A stretch of DNA of 45,737 nt from an uncultured Bacteroides sp. (GTDB lineage Bacteria > Bacteroidota > Bacteroidia > Cytophagales > Cyclobacteriaceae), in contig CABHOV010000087.1 in assembly GCA_902168185.1 (NCBI GenBank), positions 1 through 45,737 of the forward strand. The letters run 5' to 3'. This document shows, piece by piece, positions 41,589-45,737 of this stretch. The notes under the pieces were generated by a model. It saw only the letters and a program-made list of their open reading frames with translations. It made no database searches and had not been told where the DNA came from. The translations under genes and the position numbers were made by a program. Within the stretch, counting starts at the first letter, position 1. Each line of letters begins with the position of its first letter.

Positions 41589-42221
41589 CTATAAATTCGG
41601 CTGTGGCGTAGTTCTCAGATACGGCTTAATGCGCGTATGTCCTTTTGGAAATTTAGCCGCAATGTCTTCATCTTTTACAGCAGGTGTAATAATTACATCT
41701 TCACCATGCTTCCAGTTGGCAGGCGTTGCCACGCTATAATTAGCGGTTAACTGAAGACTATCTACCACGCGAAGAATCTCATCGAAGTTTCTTCCGGTAG
41801 AAGCCGGATAAGTAATCATCAGCTTGATTTTTTTATCAGGCCCAATCACAAATACAGAGCGAACTGTAAACTTATCCACCGCAGGGTGAACCATACCATA
41901 CAAGTGCGCTATTTTAAATTCAGGGTCTGCAATCAGCGGATAGGTTACCGTTGTGTTTTGCGTTTCGTTAATATCACCAACCCATTTCAAATGCGACTCG
42001 AGTGGGTCGGCACTAATGGCAAGAACTTTAACATTACGCTTTTCAAATTCCGGTGTCAACTTCGACATAGATCCAAGTTCTGTAGTACAAACCGGTGTAA
42101 AATCTGCAGGGTGCGAAAATAAAATGCCCCAGCTATTGCCAAGCCATTCATGAAATTTGATAGTGCCTGCGGTAGTTTCCGCTGTAAAATCAGGGGCTAC
42201 ATCGCCTAATCGGAGTGACAT
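41589..42221 (-). CDS. Peroxiredoxin, 1-Cys Prx6 type
   Basis: The 210-residue peroxidase has the peroxidatic Cys45 in SHPADFTPVCTTE, plus the Prx6-specific C-terminal domain (NWKHGEDVIITPAVKDEDIAAKFPKG). It reduces peroxides with one cysteine and an outside reductant. It is distinct from the AhpC at 4821. The ATG at 42221 gives MSLRLGDVAPDF; a TTG two codons upstream is less likely. A -7 element (minus-strand TACATTTG at 42244-42251) and operator D lie upstream, so it may belong to the proposed Rrf2 regulon. Confidence 0.93.
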   Translation of the reverse strand: MSLRLGDVAPDFTAETTAGTIKFHEWLGNSWGILFSHPADFTPVCTTELGSMSKLTPEFEKRNVKVLAISADPLESHLKWVGDINETQNTTVTYPLIADPEFKIAHLYGMVHPAVDKFTVRSVFVIGPDKKIKLMITYPASTGRNFDEILRVVDSLQLTANYSVATPANWKHGEDVIITPAVKDEDIAAKFPKGHTRIKPYLRTTPQPNL

Positions 42222-42243
42222 AATCAATCGTGTTTAAGTGAAA

Positions 42244-42292
42244 CAAATGTATAGAAGCTTAAAAATACTTAATCTCTATTGATTTAATAGAG
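42244..42292 (-). promoter_or_regulatory. Promoter and operator D of the Prx6-type gene
   Basis: The -7 element reads TACATTTG on the minus strand (42244-42251). Operator D at 42274-42292, CTCTATTGATTTAATAGAG, has perfect 7-base arms around GATTT and is the most symmetric of the four copies. It covers the -33 region, like operator C. It also lies directly beyond the 3' end of the Rrf2 gene. Confidence 0.6.
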
Positions 42293-42315
42293 TTACACAA
42301 AATATTGTGTAGAGC

Positions 42316-42756
42316 TTAACGCTTTTTGCGCGCTTTCAGTTTCGTTTCTTTCTTCACCAATGATTCCAGTGTATCAGCTTTCAACATTTCTACTGTAGCA
42401 TTTCTGATCTGAAGAAAGGCATCATGAACCGTGCAGGTCTCTTCATCTTCACATTCAGCACAAGGTTCATAGAACTTATGAGCAGCACATGATACCAGTG
42501 CTATAGCACCATCGAACTGGCGTACAACTTCTGCCAGGTTTACATCTGCGGGTTTCATCCTTAGAAAATATCCTCCACCCTTTCCTTGCTTGCTTCCCAA
42601 AACACCAGACCGCTTCAGATCAAGTAATATAGCCTCCAGGAATTTTTTTGGAATGTTACAGGCTTCCGATATGTCTTTGATCAAAAACTTCTCCTCTGGC
42701 TCTCGTGCCATGTGCACCAAGGCGTGGATAGCGTACTTGCATTTCTTTGATAGCAT
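42316..42756 (-). CDS. Rrf2-family transcriptional regulator
   Basis: The 146-residue protein has the Rrf2 winged helix (MLSKKCKYAIHALVHMAREP, then IKDISEACNIPKKFLEAILLDLKRSGVLGSKQGKGGGYFL). The loop region contains four cysteines and a histidine: SCAAHKFYEPCAECEDEETC then TVH, that is C-x8-C-x2-C-x5-C-x2-H, which resembles the cluster-binding region of IscR/NsrR. CymR relatives control cysteine metabolism. It has no own operator copy upstream. Linking it to the four operators is inference based on proximity to operator D and the sulfur context. Confidence 0.92.
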   Translation of the reverse strand: MLSKKCKYAIHALVHMAREPEEKFLIKDISEACNIPKKFLEAILLDLKRSGVLGSKQGKGGGYFLRMKPADVNLAEVVRQFDGAIALVSCAAHKFYEPCAECEDEETCTVHDAFLQIRNATVEMLKADTLESLVKKETKLKARKKR

Positions 42757-42785
42757 AAGTGGGACAATTTAAGGGATTTCAAGGT

Positions 42786-42815
42786 TTTGTAGTTACCTTC
42801 CTTCGGTTAATTTTG
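42786..42815 (+). promoter_or_regulatory. Promoter of tRNA-Thr
   Basis: TTTG at 42786-42789, 18 bases, and TAATTTTG at 42808-42815. The predicted start point is a few bases before the tRNA. Confidence 0.5.
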
Positions 42816-42831
42816 ACATACTCCGTTCGGT

Positions 42832-42903
42832 GCCGAGGTAGCTCAGGGGTAGAGCATCCCGCTCGTAACGGGAAGGTCGTGGGTCCAAATCCCATTCTCG
42901 GCT
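42832..42903 (+). tRNA. tRNA-Thr (anticodon CGT)
   Basis: The gene folds as a 72-base cloverleaf: acceptor GCCGAGG/TCTCGGC, D-arm GCTC/GAGC, anticodon arm TCCCG-CTCGTAA-CGGGA (anticodon CGT), variable AGGTC and T-arm GTGGG/CCCAT. CCA is not encoded. The T loop reads TCCAAAT, so the base at position 55 is C where nearly all elongator tRNAs have T (pseudouridine). Confidence 0.9.
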
Positions 42904-43143
42904 CTCAGTATATTCCTACAAATCATTAAAAATTCCGGTGACCGAGCAGCGCTTGTGAATCATTATCAGCAAGGTATATCATGCCCCTTTCGTAACTGAA
43001 AATTTATGAATTATGTTCCTATACATCATTTTTGAATGATTTCGATTCTTAATCTAGGCCTGGCGTTGTTAGAAGATTAAGAGTATGGATTTTAGTGGTG
43101 ATATAGCCGGCCTTTAATACTACGTCCTTTTTTGCAAGTGTAT
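42904..43143. other. Intergenic region between tRNA genes
   Basis: About 240 bases without a supported gene. It is A/T-rich, with no terminator hairpin directly after tRNA-Thr and no frame I would defend. Confidence 0.4.
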
Positions 43144-43175
43144 TTTGTTAAATCTAATAAAGCTTCTTACTTTTG
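43144..43175 (+). promoter_or_regulatory. Promoter of the tRNA-Leu pair
   Basis: TTTG at 43144-43147, 20 bases, then TACTTTTG at 43168-43175. The start point should lie near 43182, before both leucine tRNAs. Confidence 0.6.
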
Positions 43176-43209
43176 TCGCCCCTCGTAAAATATCTACGCC
43201 ACTCTACAT

Positions 43210-43293
43210 GCCCAGGTGGTGAAATTGGTAGACACGCCACTTTGAGGGGGTGGTGCCTTAACCGGTGTGCTGGTTCGAGTCCAGTCCTGGGCA
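43210..43293 (+). tRNA. tRNA-Leu (anticodon GAG)
   Basis: An 84-base class II tRNA: acceptor GCCCAGG/CCTGGGC with discriminator A, anticodon loop TTGAGGG (GAG), a long variable arm and T-arm CTGGTTCGAGTCCAG. CCA is not encoded. Confidence 0.95.
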
Positions 43294-43360
43294 CATTGTT
43301 TAAAGGATAGAGAAAAGTTGATCCGTTGCATCGATTACATCACAGCAGCGGTCAACACAA

Positions 43361-43442
43361 ACCGAAGTGGTGGAATTGGTAGACACGCACGTTTCAGGGG
43401 CGTGTGTCGCAAGACATGAGGGTTCGAGTCCCTCCTTCGGTA
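43361..43442 (+). tRNA. tRNA-Leu (anticodon CAG)
   Basis: An 82-base class II tRNA: acceptor ACCGAAG/CTTCGGT (A-T first pair) with discriminator A, anticodon loop TTCAGGG (CAG), variable arm GTGTCGCAAGACAT and T-arm GAGGGTTCGAGTCCCTC. It lies 67 bases after tRNA-Leu(GAG), probably on the same transcript. A terminator follows. Confidence 0.93.
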
Positions 43443-43445
43443 CTC

Positions 43446-43485
43446 AAAGAAAAACCCGGCTTTATAAAGCCGGGTTTTTCTTTTT
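43446..43485 (+). terminator. Rho-independent terminator after the tRNA-Leu pair
   Basis: A 38-base perfect palindrome: AAAGAAAAACCCGGCTTTA and its complement, with a T-run after the stem. Confidence 0.9.
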
Positions 43486-43533
43486 ATATACCGTGCTACA
43501 TCACGCGTTTAAAACAAAAATTTTATACTCCTT

Positions 43534-43573
43534 CTGAATCCGAGATATAAGTACTGAATCCGAGATATAAGTA
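43534..43573. repeat. Tandem 20-base direct repeat
   Basis: CTGAATCCGAGATATAAGTA occurs twice head to tail with no mismatch (43534-43553 and 43554-43573), in the gap between the tRNA terminator and the next gene. Confidence 0.95.
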
Positions 43574-43691
43574 AAGAAGAAACGATTTGCGTTGATGTTA
43601 TCCGAATCTCACAGAGGAATAAAATTCATGAATAGTTTTAAGTTCTATCTTTAACAACTATATAAGTACATCTTTCAATAAACATATAGTT

Positions 43692-44390
43692 TCATTTTCC
43701 CTGCATTGCTTTGACCTGCTGAAGTGTAAGTACTTCATACTCGACACCGAGTCGTTGGGCGTTCTCTTCTATAGTCTGATCAAATCCCGCTTTTTTTCTC
43801 AATGCGTTTACAGTCTTGGGATTCTGCACAGGCCAGATAATCATTTTGAATATCTTCTTCCCTGTAGCTTTATCTATAATTTCAAATCCTTTCGCCTGCG
43901 TTCCATAGATCTGTTCTTTTCCATTGTACATCAGCGAACGATCGAGCATCATGGCGTATAGCGTAAAAGAAAGTTCTTTTTGCTCTGCAGCTTTTTTTAT
44001 GATTGGAATATACTGGTCGATATGATCGGAGTGTTGAATAACGTAAAACGCAGCTTCGTTAGCAGGTGTACCCACCAATGATTTGCCAGGATATCCATAT
44101 TGTTTAATGATAGCCTCTACCCTCACAAGATTTACAGAATCAACTTTTTGCATAGTCGTCATGAGGTGTTCGACTATATACTTCTTATCGATTTTATAAA
44201 CCGCTGCAATAGAGTCTGTTTTTGTTTTAAGCAGGTCAGAAAAAACAAGTTCGCGATACCTTTGGTCTTCGTATAAAATACTGTCCAATTCCTTTTTCAA
44301 ACCCGGATTATACGATCTCTGTCCAAAGGATACAGAAGATGTGAAGGTTACAAATAATACTATATAAGATAGTCGCATAATAAATATCAT
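43692..44390 (-). CDS. Exported DUF6624-like protein
   Basis: The 232-residue product of the ATG at 44390 begins MIFIMRLSYIVLFVTFTSSV and continues with a signal-type end (SFGQ), so it is exported. The body is helical and includes VEAIIKQYGYPGKSLVGTPANEAAFYVIQHSD, the block that marks DUF6624-like proteins, then MMLDRSLMYNGKEQIYGTQ. Function is unknown. A second ATG at 44378 (MRLSYIVLF) is an equally good start. Confidence 0.8.
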   Translation of the reverse strand: MIFIMRLSYIVLFVTFTSSVSFGQRSYNPGLKKELDSILYEDQRYRELVFSDLLKTKTDSIAAVYKIDKKYIVEHLMTTMQKVDSVNLVRVEAIIKQYGYPGKSLVGTPANEAAFYVIQHSDHIDQYIPIIKKAAEQKELSFTLYAMMLDRSLMYNGKEQIYGTQAKGFEIIDKATGKKIFKMIIWPVQNPKTVNALRKKAGFDQTIEENAQRLGVEYEVLTLQQVKAMQGK

Positions 44391-44598
44391 TGCGCCTGAG
44401 CAAGCGGATGAAAGACATAACTCTTGCACTGCCAAACGTAATACGAATATAATATGCTTTTACTTTACCCGCGCTGAAATGCTTATAGTTTTACACAACA
44501 GATCTGACAAACTATATTTATAAGGGATAACTCATTTTTAGCATCACAAACTATGAGTGACTTTTTCGTTTGTAACCTTCCTACAGAACGCGTTGATT

Positions 44599-45737
44599 TT
44601 ATAGCAATGTAATGTTAAACACGAACGTAGCCTGAACAGTTTTACCACTTTCGTATTCATATACCAATGCCTGCTTTATTGTATACTTGTTACCCACTGC
44701 ACATTGCCCCGGATATTGCCCTATAGCAAATGAAAGCGCAGTGCCATTGAATTCTGAAAATACCCTTGCCTCACCTCCCCATGCACATACATTTCCTCCG
44801 GTATTAAACCAATGACCGTTGTTGGCGGTTGTGTTGGCATTCAGCGTTCCATTATTTTCCACAGCGTATAGCTTGATGCTGTTGCCAATGGAAGAAGTGA
44901 TCTCGCCTGGTTGTAAAACAAATGCTTTTGCCAATGCTATAATATCATCGTCCAATGTGACGGTAGTTCCGGGATAAACTGTAGCGCTAAAAGGAAAGCT
45001 GATATCATAGGTTAGCGTTACGTTCTGTGGCGTTTCCGTACCATCAAAGGTAACATTGCCATATAGATCGGTATTTTTGAACTTAACTTTATAGGGCCAT
45101 TGATCATCGTTACTATTGTCATCATCCCACGGATGTGGAGCATATGTATCAGGAGCACCTGTAACAACAAACCAAAGTTTACTGCAATTTTCCGGGACCG
45201 TAAAAGTAGCAGTACCATTTGTGCCGCTATACATTTCGCTATAGGTATGGACACCATTTTTCAGCAAGGCAACATAACCATACCGCCATCCTGCTCTGCT
45301 TGCCTCTTCTACGTGATTAAATCCAGGGGCGTTTACAAGTCCTGTGAATGCCGCAGATATAGATGTGCCTGCAGATGGCACATTAAGTCTGATTACGTTA
45401 TAACCCGTTGTACCTGGACACCGGTCGTATGCAACCTGGTAACTTCCATCATCTAATGTAGTATACTTAAATGTATGTGCGCCTATATAGTCAGCCCCTG
45501 TATCCCGGATAGCATCCAGGTCCCACGTAACAAAACGAGTGGCCGCATCATATATCTCTTCATTAAACTGAGCATTGGTGATGTTCGTAATGCGCATATA
45601 GGCCTGCAACGGATCTTCCGGTTCCTTCGCTTCACGCCAAATTCTGCCAATGATATCACGACCATGCTTATCGGCCCAATAATAATGAATAAAGTAGCTT
45701 GCGTAGCGTTGCGCTTCATGGCATATATGTCGTGAGT
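44599..45737 (-). CDS. DUF6055/DUF4859-type secreted protein, C-terminal part (5' end beyond the right edge)
   Basis: The frame stays open to the right edge, so the N-terminus is missing; about 379 residues are visible. The first visible part, ASYFIHYYWADKHGRDIIGR followed by IWREAKEPEDPLQAYMRITN, matches the end of the DUF6055 domain (fungal and bacterial). A beta-sandwich region with GYVALLKNGVHTYSEMY follows. The last ~150 residues (ISFPFSATVYPGTTVTLDDD to the C-terminal VQATFVFNITLL) match DUF4859. Both domains occur in large secreted Bacteroidota proteins of unknown role, sometimes near carbohydrate-active genes; none is adjacent here. Confidence 0.75.
   Translation of the reverse strand, partial: SRHICHEAQRYASYFIHYYWADKHGRDIIGRIWREAKEPEDPLQAYMRITNITNAQFNEEIYDAATRFVTWDLDAIRDTGADYIGAHTFKYTTLDDGSYQVAYDRCPGTTGYNVIRLNVPSAGTSISAAFTGLVNAPGFNHVEEASRAGWRYGYVALLKNGVHTYSEMYSGTNGTATFTVPENCSKLWFVVTGAPDTYAPHPWDDDNSNDDQWPYKVKFKNTDLYGNVTFDGTETPQNVTLTYDISFPFSATVYPGTTVTLDDDIIALAKAFVLQPGEITSSIGNSIKLYAVENNGTLNANTTANNGHWFNTGGNVCAWGGEARVFSEFNGTALSFAIGQYPGQCAVGNKYTIKQALVYEYESGKTVQATFVFNITLL

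Noticed and set aside
43534-43573. CRISPR-like repeat
   Set aside because: Only two head-to-tail copies of 20 bases, with no spacer between them and no cas genes nearby.

Overview
This looks like ordinary chromosome of a member of the Bacteroidota, most likely a Cytophagales-type soil or freshwater bacterium (the rank is inference). Four kinds of evidence support this. Promoters fit the Bacteroidota -33/-7 pattern (TTTG, 18 to 20 bases, TAnnTTTG). The tRNA genes carry no encoded CCA. A TonB-dependent receptor has an N-terminal carboxypeptidase-like domain. Many genes belong to families common in this phylum (LptD-like OstA protein, NRDE, DUF4097-like, SIMPL, DUF6055/DUF4859). I see no phage, insertion sequence, CRISPR array or origin.

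Layout. 1-4.1 kb: end of a DedA-family gene, a Ppx/GppA phosphatase, a propionyl-CoA carboxylase-type beta subunit and a Tat-exported asparaginase. 4.2-6.4 kb: a peroxide-defence unit, ahpC and an ahpD-like gene divergent from oxyR, with a readable promoter and operator region. 6.7-9.9 kb: an ECF sigma factor, a HEAT-repeat anti-sigma-like membrane protein and two exported DUF4097-like proteins. 10.0-17.2 kb: the most interesting stretch (below). 17.4-21.4 kb: a SET-domain protein with a histone H1-like tail, a 981-residue membrane/TPR protein and gatC. 21.4-32.2 kb: housekeeping genes (plsC, an M24 peptidase, thioesterase, MATE, NUDIX, rnhB, serine hydrolase, NRDE, alpha/beta hydrolase, ABC ATPase, cobalamin adenosyltransferase). 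32.2-36.8 kb: envelope genes (LptD-like, amidase, MlaD-like). 37-42.8 kb: a methylcrotonyl-CoA carboxylase-type beta subunit, SIMPL, SirB1-like, GNAT, a 1-Cys peroxiredoxin and an Rrf2-family regulator. 42.8-45.7 kb: three tRNAs, a DUF6624-like protein and the C-terminal part of a DUF6055/DUF4859 protein that runs off the right edge.

Candidate system (10.0-17.2 kb). Three transcription units encode a PhyH-type Fe(II)/2-oxoglutarate dioxygenase plus an ATP-grasp protein, a YeiH-type transporter, and a TonB-dependent receptor. Each unit has a promoter overlapping a copy of one 17-base inverted-repeat motif, TCTATYGAYTTARTAGR. The first unit also carries a complete SAM-I (S-box) riboswitch, followed directly by a 29-codon open frame that ends in three cysteine codons. 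The same inverted repeat occurs a fourth time at 42.28 kb, between a gene for an Rrf2-family (CymR/IscR-like) regulator and a peroxiredoxin gene. My inference is a sulfur-responsive uptake and oxidation island with three control layers: an Rrf2-type repressor, SAM sensing, and possibly cysteine-codon attenuation. The substrate cannot be read from the sequence.
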